Shown: positions 51,080 to 60,504, counted from the first letter of the stretch. The stretch: DNA of 64,000 bases from Nocardioides szechwanensis (GCF_900103935.1 NZ_FNIC01000003.1:124001-188000), one strand, 5' to 3'. The notes: generated by a model not told the origin, from the letters alone. Numbers and translations: made by a program.

Positions 51080-52171
51080 TCAGGTCTCGTCGGTAACGGG
51101 GACGTCGCGGTGCCAGGACTCGGTGACGTAGGAGATCTTCCAGCCCAGGGCGACGTAGAGGCCGTCGGCGCCGGTGGAGGAGTCGGCGTCGACCTCGAGG
51201 GTCACGCGGTCGCGGCCGCGGGAGGCGGCGTCGGCGATGATCGTGTTGAGCAGGCCCTTGGCCACGCCGCGGCCGCGCGCCTCCTCGAGCACCCCGATGT
51301 AGGAGACGTAGGAGCCGTCGGGGCCGGTCGCCGACTCCGACGCCGTGCCGATCAGGGCGCCGACCGGGACCGGCTCCCCGCTCTCGGTGACCTCGGCGAG
51401 CCACCAGTGGTCCCAGCGGTGGCCGGGATCCTCGCGCAGGCGGCTCTCGAACTCGTCGAAGGTCTCCTCCCACGAGTTGAAGTGGTCGAGGAAGGCGCTC
51501 TCGAGCACCTCGTGGACCTCGCGGAGGTCGTCGACGTCGGGCAGGCCGTCAGCGCCACGGCGTACGGTCCGGAAGCGCGCCTTCTCCGACTCCCAGAACT
51601 CGGTCGACGGCACCAGGCCGGCCTCGTCCGGAGTGACCGGGCGCTTCATCTGCCACCACGTCCGGACCTTGGTGAACCCGCCGGCCTCGAGCCAGCGGTG
51701 CTGACGGTCGTCGTCGGCGAACGCGCCGGTGTCTATCTGCTGGACCTCGAGCCCACGGGCGGCGCCGACCGTGCGGGCCTGGCCCACCGCCCATTCCACG
51801 AGTACGTCGGAGCAGGTGCGCGCCAGCCCCTCGGGGAGCTCGCGCGACACGATGTGCACGAACAACATCCGGCCGCCGGCCCGGTCGTGGACGCTGCCCC
51901 ACGCCTGCACCTCGCCGGTGCGGTCGCGCACCACGACGTTCTGGCGGGTCCGCAGTCCGGCCTCGGACACCTCCACCAGGACGTCGTCGACGCCGGAGCC
52001 GGCCCAGCCGCGGCCGTGCCGCTCGTGGGCGCGCAGCAGGTGGGTCAGCCGGGCCAGCGTGAAGCGGTCTCCGGGGTCGGGGACATCGACCGTCCACCCG
52101 GTCGGGAGACCCGGCAGATCAGGCAGGAGCTCGTCGGGGTCGGCCTCGAAACGGGACTCGTCAGTGCTCAC
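51080..52171 (-). CDS. GNAT family N-acetyltransferase (tandem GNAT domains)
   Basis: The product has 363 residues. The C-terminal GNAT domain carries the acetyl-CoA-binding motif YIGVLEEARGRGVAKGLLNT, then VTLEVDADSSTGADGLYVAL. The N-terminal half has a degenerate GNAT fold (MLFVHIVSREL, VGAARGLEVQQI) without the Q/RxxGxG loop. The tandem layout resembles mycothiol synthase (MshD) and other two-domain actinobacterial acetyltransferases, but the acceptor cannot be assigned. It ends 7 bases from inverted repeat E. Confidence 0.85.
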   Translation of the reverse strand: MSTDESRFEADPDELLPDLPGLPTGWTVDVPDPGDRFTLARLTHLLRAHERHGRGWAGSGVDDVLVEVSEAGLRTRQNVVVRDRTGEVQAWGSVHDRAGGRMLFVHIVSRELPEGLARTCSDVLVEWAVGQARTVGAARGLEVQQIDTGAFADDDRQHRWLEAGGFTKVRTWWQMKRPVTPDEAGLVPSTEFWESEKARFRTVRRGADGLPDVDDLREVHEVLESAFLDHFNSWEETFDEFESRLREDPGHRWDHWWLAEVTESGEPVPVGALIGTASESATGPDGSYVSYIGVLEEARGRGVAKGLLNTIIADAASRGRDRVTLEVDADSSTGADGLYVALGWKISYVTESWHRDVPVTDET

Positions 52172-52227
52172 GAGAAGCCATTGTCCCAGTCGAGCCCGCC
52201 GAACCGGCGGCGTGGGTCAGTTGCGGG

Positions 52228-52809
52228 TCAGGCTCGCTTGCGGGAGAGCTCGGCGGCCTGCCACTCGGCGGTGACGACATCGAGCTCACGCTCGATCTCG
52301 GCGACCCGCACGATGGCCTGGGCGGCCCGCTCCTCGGCGCTGTCGAGGCGGGTCGTCAGGGCGGCGACCTCGCGCTCGGCGTCGTCGGCACGAAGCTGCT
52401 CTGCGACGAGCTGGCGGTGGGCATCGATGAGGCAGCCCTGGGCGTCGCTCAGGTCGCGCTCGAGGCCGGAGATGGTCTGCTCGTGGGCACCGACGCGGGC
52501 GTTGGTCGCCTCGACGAAGGTGGCCTGCTCGGCGGTCCGGGCGACGGTGAGGTCGCGGTAGGCACGGGCCTGCTCGGCTCGGTCGCGGGCGGCCTCGCGG
52601 CGCGCCTCGGCGAGCTCGGTGTGGGTAATCCGGGTGGCCGCGGTGCCGAGGACGACACCGAGGGCGGCAGCGATCGTGGCGACGAGCCACGAGCCGCTGA
52701 GGGCGGCGCCGGCGACAGCCAGGGCACCGACGAGGAGCAGGATGACAGCGACCACCAGGCGGGTGGACCGCTGGCGGCGTCGCATGGGCGTGCTTGACGG
52801 GGAAGTCAT
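52228..52809 (-). CDS. Membrane protein with long coiled coil, function unknown
   Basis: The product has 193 residues. A basic N-terminus (PMRRRQRSTR) is followed by two hydrophobic segments (LVVAVILLLVGALAVAGAAL and LVATIAAALGVVLGTAA), a membrane hairpin. From residue 65 to the end the sequence is Ala/Glu/Arg/Leu-rich with continuous heptads (LAEARREAARDRAEQARAYR onward), a predicted coiled coil of about 125 residues facing the cytoplasm. It lies 10 bases after the DUF3180 gene at the end of the folate operon. The architecture recalls cell-division scaffold proteins, but no family is recognised. Confidence 0.78.
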   Translation of the reverse strand: MTSPSSTPMRRRQRSTRLVVAVILLLVGALAVAGAALSGSWLVATIAAALGVVLGTAATRITHTELAEARREAARDRAEQARAYRDLTVARTAEQATFVEATNARVGAHEQTISGLERDLSDAQGCLIDAHRQLVAEQLRADDAEREVAALTTRLDSAEERAAQAIVRVAEIERELDVVTAEWQAAELSRKRA

Positions 52810-52819
52810 GCAAGGCACA

Positions 52820-53308
52820 TTAGGCCTGGTCAGGGCCGTTTCTGACGCGACACGCACGCTCGAGGAGCAGCGCTGTGACGACCGTCGCCAGCCCGCCGAG
52901 GGCGGCCACGGCCGAGCGGACGACCCGCTCGTCGGCCAGCTCCGACCTGGAGCCCAGCCAGCTGAGGGCGTAGCCGAGGTAGCCGGCACCGACCAGCGCG
53001 CCCGCCAGGGCGCAGGCCCGCGCGAGCACCAGGCGGTTGACCGCACGGTGGGGCTCGAGGCGCTCGCGGCGTACGTGCACCGAGCGCCAGGTGGCATGGG
53101 CGGTGACGCCGAGGATGGCGGCGACCAGGAACAGCGCGAGCGGCTGCGCCCACGACACCACGGGAGCGGTGGCGTTGACCAGCTCCGACACGGGGTGCAG
53201 GAACCAGCCGCCGACCAGGCCCACGGCCGCCCACGCGGCGAGCGTGGCGTAGCGGGTGGGACGCAGCGAACCGAGCTGCTGGTCGTCGTCCTCGGGCCGC
53301 TCAGGCAA
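52820..53308 (-). CDS. DUF3180 membrane protein
   Basis: The product has 162 residues with four hydrophobic segments, beginning RPTRYATLAAWAAVGLVGGW and ending AVAALGGLATVVTALLLERA. The conserved N-terminal RPT motif and the position 3 bases after folK are diagnostic for DUF3180, an actinobacterial integral membrane family of unknown function. It is co-transcribed with folP-folB-folK. No catalytic residues are evident. Confidence 0.88.
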   Translation of the reverse strand: MPERPEDDDQQLGSLRPTRYATLAAWAAVGLVGGWFLHPVSELVNATAPVVSWAQPLALFLVAAILGVTAHATWRSVHVRRERLEPHRAVNRLVLARACALAGALVGAGYLGYALSWLGSRSELADERVVRSAVAALGGLATVVTALLLERACRVRNGPDQA

Positions 53309-53311
53309 GCG

Positions 53312-53881
53312 TCATCCCACGTCGAGGGACAGGTCGTCGCGGTGGACGAGCCCGTCGGTGCCCAGGTCGGCGAGGAGCTCCGCGATCGGCCCGCGCTCGG
53401 GCAGGACGGCGTCGGGCTCGACGTCGAACCACGGCTTGAGCACGAACGCGCGCTCGGCGGCGCGCGGGTGCGGCAGCCGGAGGTGGTCGTCGTTGCTGCG
53501 CCGGTCGCCGACCACGATCAGGTCGACGTCCAGGGTGCGCGGGGAGTTGGGGACCTCGCTGCGCTCGCGGTCGAAGGCGTCCTCGATGGCCAGTGCGCGG
53601 TCCATGAGCCGGTTGGCGGCCAGCGTGGTGTCGATCAGCAGCACCGCGTTGAGGAAGTTGTCGGAGCCGGGAGGGCAGTTGACGGGCGTGGTCTCGTAGA
53701 CCGGCGACGCGGCCGTGACCCAGACGTCGGGGGTGTCGGCGATCGCCTCGACGGCGCCCTGGAGGCTCGCCAGGCGGTCGCCGAGGTTGGAGCCCAACGA
53801 CAGCACCGCACGCCGGATCGGCCGCATCTCTCCGGTCAGGGTGTCGGCGTCGACGATGTGGGGGTTGGGGGTCTCAGTCAC
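53312..53881 (-). CDS. folK: 2-amino-4-hydroxy-6-hydroxymethyldihydropteridine pyrophosphokinase
   Basis: The product has 189 residues. It begins its core with RRAVLSLGSNLGDRLASLQG (Gly-Ser-Asn motif), then VYETTPVNCPPGSDNFLNAV and the signature NSPRTLDVDLIVVGD with metal-binding Asp residues; LPHPRAAERAFVLKPW binds the pterin. It transfers pyrophosphate from ATP to hydroxymethyl-dihydropterin. The start overlaps the folB stop by 8 bases. The N-terminal 20 residues are an unconserved extension. Confidence 0.96.
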   Translation of the reverse strand: MTETPNPHIVDADTLTGEMRPIRRAVLSLGSNLGDRLASLQGAVEAIADTPDVWVTAASPVYETTPVNCPPGSDNFLNAVLLIDTTLAANRLMDRALAIEDAFDRERSEVPNSPRTLDVDLIVVGDRRSNDDHLRLPHPRAAERAFVLKPWFDVEPDAVLPERGPIAELLADLGTDGLVHRDDLSLDVG

Positions 53882-54248
53882 TGCGGCCCTCGCGTTTCCG
53901 GGTGATCGTGAGCGCTACGTCCGAGAACGTGGTCTCAATGGGGGCATCCGGCTTGTGAACGGTCACCCGCGCCCATTCAACACGGGCGTCCAAGAGGCAG
54001 ACATCCGCAATCCGCTGGGCGAGCGACTCGATCAGGTCGACCGGATCTTTCTCCACGGCGGCTTTCACCGAGAGCACGAGACTCCCGTAGTCCACGGTGT
54101 CGCGCAAGTCGTCGGAGGCCGCCGCGGGGGCGGTGTCGAGGCCCAACGCGAGATCGATCACAAAGGTCTGTCCCTCTCGCTTCTCGAACTCGAACACGCC
54201 GTGATGGCCGTAGCACTCGATCCCCAGGATCGCGAGCTCGTCGGTCAT
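53874..54248 (-). CDS. folB: Dihydroneopterin aldolase
   Basis: The product has 124 residues. It converts dihydroneopterin to hydroxymethyl-dihydropterin and glycolaldehyde. The core begins LAILGIECYGHHGVFEFEKR with the catalytic-site Glu, and GQTFVIDLALGLDT, DTVDYGSLV, VDLIESLAQRIADVCL and the Lys in VTVHKPDAPI follow. It is coupled to folP (4-base overlap) and folK (8-base overlap). Confidence 0.95.
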   Translation of the reverse strand: MTDELAILGIECYGHHGVFEFEKREGQTFVIDLALGLDTAPAAASDDLRDTVDYGSLVLSVKAAVEKDPVDLIESLAQRIADVCLLDARVEWARVTVHKPDAPIETTFSDVALTITRKREGRSD

Positions 54249-55099
54249 GGTGACTCCTTCGTGGGGGTCGTTCCGGCGCCCGTCTCAAGGGCCAGTCTGT
54301 CGAGCACGTCCAGCACGTCGCGGTTGGCCCGTACGTCGTGCACTCGCACGCACCAGACGCCCCGCTGGGCCAGCAGCACGGTCAGCGCCAGGCCGGCTGC
54401 CTCCCGTTCGTCGACCGGGCGCGGGTCGCCCCCGGCGTCGGCGAGCAGCCGGCCCAGGAAGCTCTTGCGGCTGGCACCCACGAGCAGCGGGAACCCCAGC
54501 TCGGCCAGCCGGTCGAGGCCGGCGACCAGCTCCCAGTTGTGGGCCGCGCCCTTGGCGAAGCCCAGGCCGGGGTCGAGCACCACCCGGTCGTCGGAGATGC
54601 CCGCGGCCCGGATGGCGGTGACCCGCTCGGCGAGCTCGGCGCGCACGGCCTCGACCACGCCGCCCGGACCGTCGTACGACGCGAGGTCCTGCATCCGGTC
54701 GGCGTGGGCGCGCCAGTGCATCGCGACGTACGTCGCACCGGTCGCGGCCACCACGTCGAGGATCTCGGGGTCGGCGAGCCCGCCGGACACGTCGTTGACG
54801 ATCGTCGCCCCGGCCTCCAGCGCGGCGGCGGCGACCTCCGCGCGCATGGTGTCGACCGAGACCACCGCCCCGTCGGCCGCCAGGGTGCTGATGACCGGGA
54901 CCACCCGGTCGAGCTCCTCGCGCACCAGCGGTCGGGTGGCGCCCGGCCGGGTGGACTCGCCGCCGATGTCGAGGATGTCAGCGCCGTCGAGCAGCAGCTG
55001 CCGGCCGTGGGCGACCGCGCTCTCGGTGTCGGCGTACAGGCCGCCGTCCGAGAACGAGTCGGGGGTGACGTTGACGACCCCCATCAGCCGGGTGGACAC
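54245..55099 (-). CDS. folP: Dihydropteroate synthase
   Basis: The product has 284 residues. The motif MGVVNVTPDSFSDGGLY at the N-terminus binds pyrophosphate, ADILDIGGESTRPGA is the second signature, VSVDTMRAEVAAAAL and INDVSGG-type VNDVSGGLADPEI follow, and VVLDPGLGFAKGAAHN and LLVGASRKSFLG complete the barrel. It joins p-aminobenzoate to the pterin pyrophosphate and is the sulfonamide target. It lies 6 bases after the O-methyltransferase gene and overlaps folB. Confidence 0.96.
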   Translation of the reverse strand: MSTRLMGVVNVTPDSFSDGGLYADTESAVAHGRQLLLDGADILDIGGESTRPGATRPLVREELDRVVPVISTLAADGAVVSVDTMRAEVAAAALEAGATIVNDVSGGLADPEILDVVAATGATYVAMHWRAHADRMQDLASYDGPGGVVEAVRAELAERVTAIRAAGISDDRVVLDPGLGFAKGAAHNWELVAGLDRLAELGFPLLVGASRKSFLGRLLADAGGDPRPVDEREAAGLALTVLLAQRGVWCVRVHDVRANRDVLDVLDRLALETGAGTTPTKESP

Positions 55100-55105
55100 G
55101 GCGGC

Positions 55106-56011
55106 CTAGGGCTCGGGGGTGTCGGCGTAGCGCTGCCGGAGGACCGAGCGCCGGTTGGTGCCCTCGACGTTGCGACCCTTCTCGATGAACACGAGGTTGT
55201 GGTAGCAGTGCACGGCCACGACGTTGAGGTCGGTGTAGGTCGGCTCGTAGGACTCGTCGACGTACTCCTCGTAGTTGAGGCCGTCGACGAGGTCCTTGAC
55301 CAGGGCCATCGTGGTGGTCGGGTCGTGGCGGTCCTCGCTGCCGCCCCACTCTGGCCAGTAGGACGTCTGGATGTCCTCGATGGCGTAGACGCCACCGTCC
55401 TCGAGGAGCGGGAACAGCACCCGGAACGTCTCGCGGATGTGCTCGGGGCGGTGGCTGCCGTCGTCGATGATGACCTTGATCGGGCCCTTCTCGTCGACCA
55501 CGCGGCGCAGCAGCGCCTCGTCGTCCTGGCTGCCCTGGTAGGTGTCGATCCGTGGGGCGCGAACGAACGCCTTGTCCTCGATGTCGAGGCCGACGATCTG
55601 GGCGTTGGGGAAGAAGTACTTCCACATCCGCAGCGAGGCACCGCCCTTGCGGTCGCGGATGTAGCCGCCGATGCCGATCTCCAGGAGCGTGAACCGCTCC
55701 TTGCGGAGGTGACCGAAGTGGCGCGCGTAGTGGGGGGTGTAGAAGTGCATCCCGAACTTGTCGGTCCCGAAGTGCACCGCCAGCTCGTCGAGCGACATCG
55801 CCTTGAGCTCCCGGCGCCGGCGCTGGGCGTCGGTGAGCTGGGGTGCGGGTCGCCGCGGAGGCGGGGCCGGGGCCTTCATCCGGGGCGGCGCGGGGGCCGG
55901 CGACGGCCCGATCGACTTGAGGCGGTCCCAGACCTTGGGGCTCACGAGCGGCTTCACCGCGCGCACACCAACAGTGGCCGCGATCTTCTTGGCCCTGGCG
56001 GGGTTGGACAC
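55106..56011 (-). CDS. SAM-dependent O-methyltransferase (MycE/macrocin-type)
   Basis: The product has 301 residues. Residues 1-60 are basic and Pro/Ala-rich. The catalytic domain has HFGTDKFGMHFYTPHYARHF, the SAM motif TLLEIGIGGYIRDRKGG with SLRMWKYFFPNAQIVGLDIE, IIDDGSHRPEHI and YAIEDIQTSYW with metal-binding acids. This family methylates hydroxyls on deoxysugars or surface glycans. GTG 56011 has AGAGGAGC 7 bases upstream. It lies between folE and folP with no role in folate synthesis apparent. Confidence 0.87.
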   Translation of the reverse strand: MSNPARAKKIAATVGVRAVKPLVSPKVWDRLKSIGPSPAPAPPRMKAPAPPPRRPAPQLTDAQRRRRELKAMSLDELAVHFGTDKFGMHFYTPHYARHFGHLRKERFTLLEIGIGGYIRDRKGGASLRMWKYFFPNAQIVGLDIEDKAFVRAPRIDTYQGSQDDEALLRRVVDEKGPIKVIIDDGSHRPEHIRETFRVLFPLLEDGGVYAIEDIQTSYWPEWGGSEDRHDPTTTMALVKDLVDGLNYEEYVDESYEPTYTDLNVVAVHCYHNLVFIEKGRNVEGTNRRSVLRQRYADTPEP

Positions 56012-56094
56012 AGGTGCTGCTCCTCTGGTTCCGGCCTCTGGCTCCGGTCGCGCCACGCTACCAACGTCGGCTCCGGCGTGGCGGTGGAGGCCGG

Positions 56095-56709
56095 TCAGTG
56101 GTTGCGGTTGATCAGCGCCATCGCCTCGGAGCGCGTGGCGGCGTTGTGCATGATGCCGCGCACGGCCGACGTGATGGTGCGGGCGCCGGCCTTCTTGACC
56201 CCGCGCATGGTCATGCACAGGTGTTCGGCCTCGATCACCACGATCACTCCCCGGGCGTCGAGGATGTCCATGAGGGCGTCGGCCACCTGGGTCGTGAGCC
56301 GCTCCTGCACCTGCGGCCGCTTGGCGTAGACGTCGACCAGCCGGGCCAGCTTGGACAGCCCGGTGATCTTGCCGGACTCGGCCGGGATGTAGCCGACGTG
56401 GGCGACGCCGGTGAACGGCACCAGGTGGTGCTCGCACATCGACCACAGCTCGATGTCGCGGATCAGCACCATCTCGTCGTGGCCGATGTCGAACGTGGTC
56501 GTGAGGACGTCCTCGGGAGCCTGGCGCAGGCCCTGGGTGAGCTCGGCGTAGGCCCGGGCCACCCGGGCCGGGGTCTCCTTGAGGCCCTCGCGGTCGGGGT
56601 CCTCACCGAGCGCGATCAGCAGCTCGCGTACGGCGGCCGCCGCGCGGTCGTGGTCGAAGTCGGGGATGTCGCGCGGCGCGCGCTCGGGCGTGCTGATCGG
56701 GTCGGGCAC
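56095..56709 (-). CDS. folE: GTP cyclohydrolase I
   Basis: The product has 204 residues. It opens the GTP imidazole ring to give dihydroneopterin triphosphate, the first folate step. Zinc ligands are the Cys and His in [17 protein letters not shown] and the Cys in [37 protein letters not shown] and the C-terminal TSAVRG motif are present. It lies 8 bases after ftsH, so it is expressed with it. The N-terminal 20 residues are variable. Confidence 0.97.
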   Translation of the reverse strand: MPDPISTPERAPRDIPDFDHDRAAAAVRELLIALGEDPDREGLKETPARVARAYAELTQGLRQAPEDVLTTTFDIGHDEMVLIRDIELWSMCEHHLVPFTGVAHVGYIPAESGKITGLSKLARLVDVYAKRPQVQERLTTQVADALMDILDARGVIVVIEAEHLCMTMRGVKKAGARTITSAVRGIMHNAATRSEAMALINRNH

Positions 56710-56717
56710 GGGACCGC

Positions 56718-58784
56718 CTAGCTCGGGAGACCGGGACCGGGCTCGGGCGAGCCACCCGTCGGAGGCGTGCCGCCGTGCACGTCGCCACCGGAGCCCGGCG
56801 GGGTGAGGATCACGCCCGCGCCCTCCTTCTCCGGCGCCTGGCCGTTGGTGGCCGCACGGTCGCGGATCTCCTGCGGGATCTCGATCGGCGGGATGTTCGA
56901 CGGGTTGCGGTCGGGCGAGCCGGTCCAGGCCGGGCGCTCGGGGCGCCGCCGCAGCGGCACGAAGATCTCGGCCACCTCGGCCTTGTCGAGGGTCTCCCGG
57001 TCGAGCAGGGCGAGCACCAGCGAGTCGAGGACGTCGCGGTTCTCCTCGAGGATGTCGAAGGCCTCCTGGTGCGCGGTCGCCAGGAACTTCTTCGTCTCGT
57101 CGTCGATCATCGCGGCGACATCTTCGGAGTAGTTGCGCTGGTGGCCCATGTCGCGGCCCAGGAACGGCTCGGAGTTGGCGTCGCCGAGCTTGATCGCACC
57201 GAGGCGCTCGGTCATGCCGTACTGGGTCACCATCGCGCGGGCCAGGCTGGTGGCCTTCTCGATGTCGTTGCCGGCGCCGGTGGTCGGGTCGTGGAAGACC
57301 ATCTCCTCGGCGGCGCGGCCACCGAGCATGTAGGCCAGCTGGTCGAGCATCTCCGAGCGGGTCTGGGAGTACTTGTCCTCGTCGGGCAGCACCATCGTGT
57401 AGCCGAGGGCACGCCCGCGCGGCAGGATCGTGATCTTGTGCACCGGGTCGGTGCCGGGAAGCGCCGCGGCGACGAGGGCGTGGCCGCCCTCGTGGTAGGC
57501 CGTGATCAGCTTCTCCTTCTCGCTCATGAGCCGCGAGCTGCGCTGCGGGCCGGCGATGACGCGGTCGATGGCCTCGTCGAGGGAGTGGTTGGTGATGACC
57601 TTCTCGTTGTTGCGCGCCGTGAGCAGGGCGGCCTCGTTGAGCACGTTGGCGAGGTCGGCACCGGTGAAGCCGGGAGTACGACGGGCGTACGACATCAGGT
57701 CGATGTCGGGCGACATCGGCTTGCCGCGCGAGTGCACCTCGAGGATCTTCTTGCGGCCGGCGAGGTCCGGCGCGTCGACGCCGATCTGGCGGTCGAAGCG
57801 GCCCGGGCGCAGCAGCGCGGGGTCGAGCACGTCGGGACGGTTGGTCGCGGCGATCAGGATCACGCCGCCTCGTACGTCGAAGCCGTCCATCTCGACCAGC
57901 AGCTGGTTGAGGGTCTGCTCGCGCTCGTCGTGGCCGCCGCCCATGCCGGCGCCGCGGTGACGCCCGACGGCGTCGATCTCGTCGATGAAGACGATCGCGG
58001 GGGCGTTCTCCTTGGCCTGCTCGAAGAGGTCACGGACGCGGCTCGCGCCGACACCCACGAACATCTCGACGAAGTCGGAGCCGGAGATGGAGTAGAAGGG
58101 GACGCCGGCCTCGCCGGCGACCGCGCGGGCCAGCAGCGTCTTGCCGGTGCCCGGAGGGCCGTAGAGCAGCACGCCCTTGGGGATCTTGGCGCCGACGGCC
58201 TGGAACTTGGCCGGCTCCTGGAGGAACTCCTTGATCTCGCCGAGCTCCTCGATCGCCTCGTTGCAGCCGGCGACGTCGGCGAACGTGGTCTTGGGCATGT
58301 CCTTGGTGATCAGCTTGGCCTTGGACTTGGCGAACTGCATGACGCCGCGGCCGCCACCGCCCTGGACCTGGTTCATCAGGAACAGGAACAGCAGGATGAT
58401 CAGCGCGAAGGGAAGGAGCGTGGCCAGGATCGAGCCCAGCAGGCTGGGCTGGGGGTTCTCGGAGTTGGACTCCTCGATCGTCCCCTTGGCGACCTGCTCG
58501 TCGACCAGGTTGATGATGCCGCCCTGCTGGCCCTTGACCCAGAACGCCGTGACCTTGGAGCCGCTGTCGCGCACGCCGGAGTCGAGGGTGGCCTGGATCG
58601 CTTGGTCGCCGTCGATGAAGGAGATCTCCTTCACCTCGCCCTTGGAGATGTAGGACTCCATGCGGGAGGTCGAGACCTCGTCGTACCCGCCTCCGGGGGC
58701 GAGGTACTGGAGGGCGAGGAGCACCGCCACCACGGCGAGCGCGATCCACACCCAGGGACCCTTGAATATGCGCTTCACAGACAT
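56718..58784 (-). CDS. ftsH: ATP-dependent zinc metalloprotease FtsH
   Basis: The product has 688 residues. The N-terminal membrane segment [17 protein letters not shown], an extracytoplasmic domain and a second membrane segment ([20 protein letters not shown]) precede the AAA domain: Walker [16 protein letters not shown], Walker [16 protein letters not shown] with [21 protein letters not shown]. The zinc protease motif is [13 protein letters not shown]. The last 80 residues are Pro/Gly-rich and disordered. It degrades misfolded membrane proteins. It is first in a run with folE. Confidence 0.97.
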   Translation of the reverse strand: MSVKRIFKGPWVWIALAVVAVLLALQYLAPGGGYDEVSTSRMESYISKGEVKEISFIDGDQAIQATLDSGVRDSGSKVTAFWVKGQQGGIINLVDEQVAKGTIEESNSENPQPSLLGSILATLLPFALIILLFLFLMNQVQGGGGRGVMQFAKSKAKLITKDMPKTTFADVAGCNEAIEELGEIKEFLQEPAKFQAVGAKIPKGVLLYGPPGTGKTLLARAVAGEAGVPFYSISGSDFVEMFVGVGASRVRDLFEQAKENAPAIVFIDEIDAVGRHRGAGMGGGHDEREQTLNQLLVEMDGFDVRGGVILIAATNRPDVLDPALLRPGRFDRQIGVDAPDLAGRKKILEVHSRGKPMSPDIDLMSYARRTPGFTGADLANVLNEAALLTARNNEKVITNHSLDEAIDRVIAGPQRSSRLMSEKEKLITAYHEGGHALVAAALPGTDPVHKITILPRGRALGYTMVLPDEDKYSQTRSEMLDQLAYMLGGRAAEEMVFHDPTTGAGNDIEKATSLARAMVTQYGMTERLGAIKLGDANSEPFLGRDMGHQRNYSEDVAAMIDDETKKFLATAHQEAFDILEENRDVLDSLVLALLDRETLDKAEVAEIFVPLRRRPERPAWTGSPDRNPSNIPPIEIPQEIRDRAATNGQAPEKEGAGVILTPPGSGGDVHGGTPPTGGSPEPGPGLPS

Positions 58785-58881
58785 CTCTTCGCTTGTACTG
58801 GGCCTGTCGACGTGAGCCCAGGACTGAACACTCGACGGTACACGCCGATCACAGAGCCCAGTCTGTCAGGCAAGGCAATGC

Positions 58882-58904
58882 GAGCACCCCCGGCCGGGGT
58901 GTTC
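58882..58904 (-). terminator. Hairpin terminator after prs
   Basis: A 9-bp stem, GAGCACCCC with GGGGTGTTC (one G-U pair), closes on a 5-base loop CGGCC. It begins 10 bases after the prs stop codon and is about 100 bases upstream of the ftsH start, separating the hpt-prs unit from ftsH. No U-run follows. The rest of the 130-base gap should hold the ftsH promoter, which I cannot assign precisely. Confidence 0.65.
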
Positions 58905-58914
58905 CCAGCCCGGG

Positions 58915-59892
58915 TCAGTCGAAGAGGCGCGGCTGGGGCGAGGCGTGGGCGGGGTCGACGCCGTCGAAGAGGCTGCTGACCGACTCACCCGCGTGGATGC
59001 GCTCGATCGCGGTGGCGAAGAGGCCGGCGACGGAGCGGGTACGCAGCTCGGGCCACCCGGTCGGGGCCGGCACCGTGTCGGTGGTGACCACCTCGGAGAT
59101 CATCGGATGGCCCTGGAGCCGCTCCACGGCCTTGCCGACGAACAGGCCGTGCGTGCAGGCGATCGACGCACCGGTGCAGCCCCGCTCGGCCAGCCGGTCG
59201 AGCAGCTCGAGGATCGAGCCGCCGGTCGAGATCTCGTCGTCCAGCACGATCGCGCGCTTGCCCTCGACGTCACCGACGATCTCGTCGATCACCACCCGGT
59301 CGTCGGCCAGCCGCTTCTTGCTGCCGGCGGCGACCGGCAGGCCGAGCAGCCGGGAGAACTGGGTGGCGGTCTTGGCGTTGCCGAAGTCGGGCGAGACGAC
59401 GACGCAGTCGGTGAGGTCCTGGCCGAGGAAGTGGTCGGCGAGCTCGCCGAGCGCGGTCAGGTGGTCGACCGGGACCGAGAAGAAGCCGTGGACCTGCGGG
59501 GCGTGGAGGTTCATGGTGATCACGCGGTCGACGCCGGCGGCCGTGAGCAGGTCGGCGACCAGGCGGCCACCGATGGAGATCCGGGAGGCGTCCTTCTTGT
59601 CCGAGCGCGCGTAGGAGAAGTAGGGGATCACCGCCGTGATCGACGCGGCCGAGGCGCCGCGGGCGGCGTCGGTCATGAGCAGCAGCTCCATCAGGTGCTC
59701 CTGCGTCGGCGGCGACAGCGGCTGCACGAGGTAGACGTCGCGCTGGCGGCAGTTGGCCTGGAGCTGCGCCTGGAGGCAGTCGTTGGAGAACCGGGTCAGC
59801 TCGACGGCGGACAGCTCGACCCCGAGGTGCTCACAGATGCCTGTGGCGAGGGCGCGGTGGGCACTACCGCTGAAGACGACGATCTCGCGCAC
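58915..59892 (-). CDS. Ribose-phosphate pyrophosphokinase-like protein (divergent PRPP synthetase)
   Basis: The product has 325 residues. It begins EIVVFSGSAHRALATGICEH, then VELTRFSNDCLQAQL, YFSYARSDKKDASRISIGGR, MNLHAPQVHGFFSVPVDHL and the PRPP-binding loop AIVLDDEISTGGSI. These match class I PRPP synthetases in order but differ at usually invariant points: RSDKKD for RQDRKD, and DDEISTGGS for DDMIDTGGT. It should make PRPP from ribose-5-phosphate and ATP, or a related diphosphorylated sugar. It lies 60 bases after hpt, which consumes PRPP. The canonical prs may be elsewhere. Confidence 0.85.
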   Translation of the reverse strand: MREIVVFSGSAHRALATGICEHLGVELSAVELTRFSNDCLQAQLQANCRQRDVYLVQPLSPPTQEHLMELLLMTDAARGASAASITAVIPYFSYARSDKKDASRISIGGRLVADLLTAAGVDRVITMNLHAPQVHGFFSVPVDHLTALGELADHFLGQDLTDCVVVSPDFGNAKTATQFSRLLGLPVAAGSKKRLADDRVVIDEIVGDVEGKRAIVLDDEISTGGSILELLDRLAERGCTGASIACTHGLFVGKAVERLQGHPMISEVVTTDTVPAPTGWPELRTRSVAGLFATAIERIHAGESVSSLFDGVDPAHASPQPRLFD

Positions 59893-59952
59893 GTGGCTGC
59901 TTCCGGAGGGTCGGGGCGCTCGGTGGTGCTGAGAGTAGCCGTCGGTGGCCGC

Positions 59953-60504
59953 TCAGGAGTAGACGTGCGGGGCGAGGGTGCCGATGTCGCGCAGGTTGCG
60001 GTAGCGCTCGCGGTAGTCGAGGCCGTAGCCGACCACGAACTCGTTGGGGATGTCCCAGCCGACGTACTTGACGTCGACGGGCATCTGCAGCGCCTCGGGC
60101 TTGCGGAGCAGGGTGCAGATCTCGACGCTCGCGGGGCTGCGGCTGGAGAGGTTGGAGGTGAGCCACGACAGGGTCAGGCCGGTGTCGATGATCTCGTCGA
60201 CGACCACGACGTGGCGACCGGAGATGTCGGTGTCGAGGTCCTTGAGGATCCGTACGACGCCGGAGGACTTGGTGCCCGAGCCGTAGGACGACACTGCCAT
60301 CCAGTCCATCTCGACGTGGCGGGTGAACGCGCGGGCCATGTCGGCCATCACCATCACCGCGCCGCGGAGGATGCCGACGATCAGCAGCTCCTTGCCGGCG
60401 TAGTCGCGCTCGATCTCCTCGGCCAGCTCGCCGATCCGCTCGAGGATCTGGGCCTCTGTGAAGAGAACGTTGACGAGGTCGCTCTCGACATGGGCTGAGT
60501 CCAT
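59953..60504 (-). CDS. hpt: Hypoxanthine phosphoribosyltransferase
   Basis: The product has 183 residues. It salvages hypoxanthine and guanine with PRPP. The PRPP loop is HVVVVDEIIDTGLTLSWL. GILRGAVMVMADMARAF and MAVSSYGSGTKSSG flank the flexible loop, and VGWDIPNEFVVGYGLDYRER binds the purine. The ATG at 60504 lies 5 bases after the tilS stop; the frame further upstream is antisense shadow of tilS. The tilS-hpt-ftsH order is widely conserved in bacteria. Confidence 0.97.
   Translation of the reverse strand: MDSAHVESDLVNVLFTEAQILERIGELAEEIERDYAGKELLIVGILRGAVMVMADMARAFTRHVEMDWMAVSSYGSGTKSSGVVRILKDLDTDISGRHVVVVDEIIDTGLTLSWLTSNLSSRSPASVEICTLLRKPEALQMPVDVKYVGWDIPNEFVVGYGLDYRERYRNLRDIGTLAPHVYS

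Noticed and set aside
51080..52171. Mycothiol synthase (mshD)
   Set aside because: The tandem GNAT layout fits, but I cannot see MshD-specific residues, so only a family call is given.
56775..58979. 734-codon open frame opposite ftsH
   Set aside because: It lacks recognisable motifs, is antisense over the whole of a certain ftsH gene, and has the His/Glu/Val/Gly/Leu-rich composition expected of a high-G+C shadow frame.
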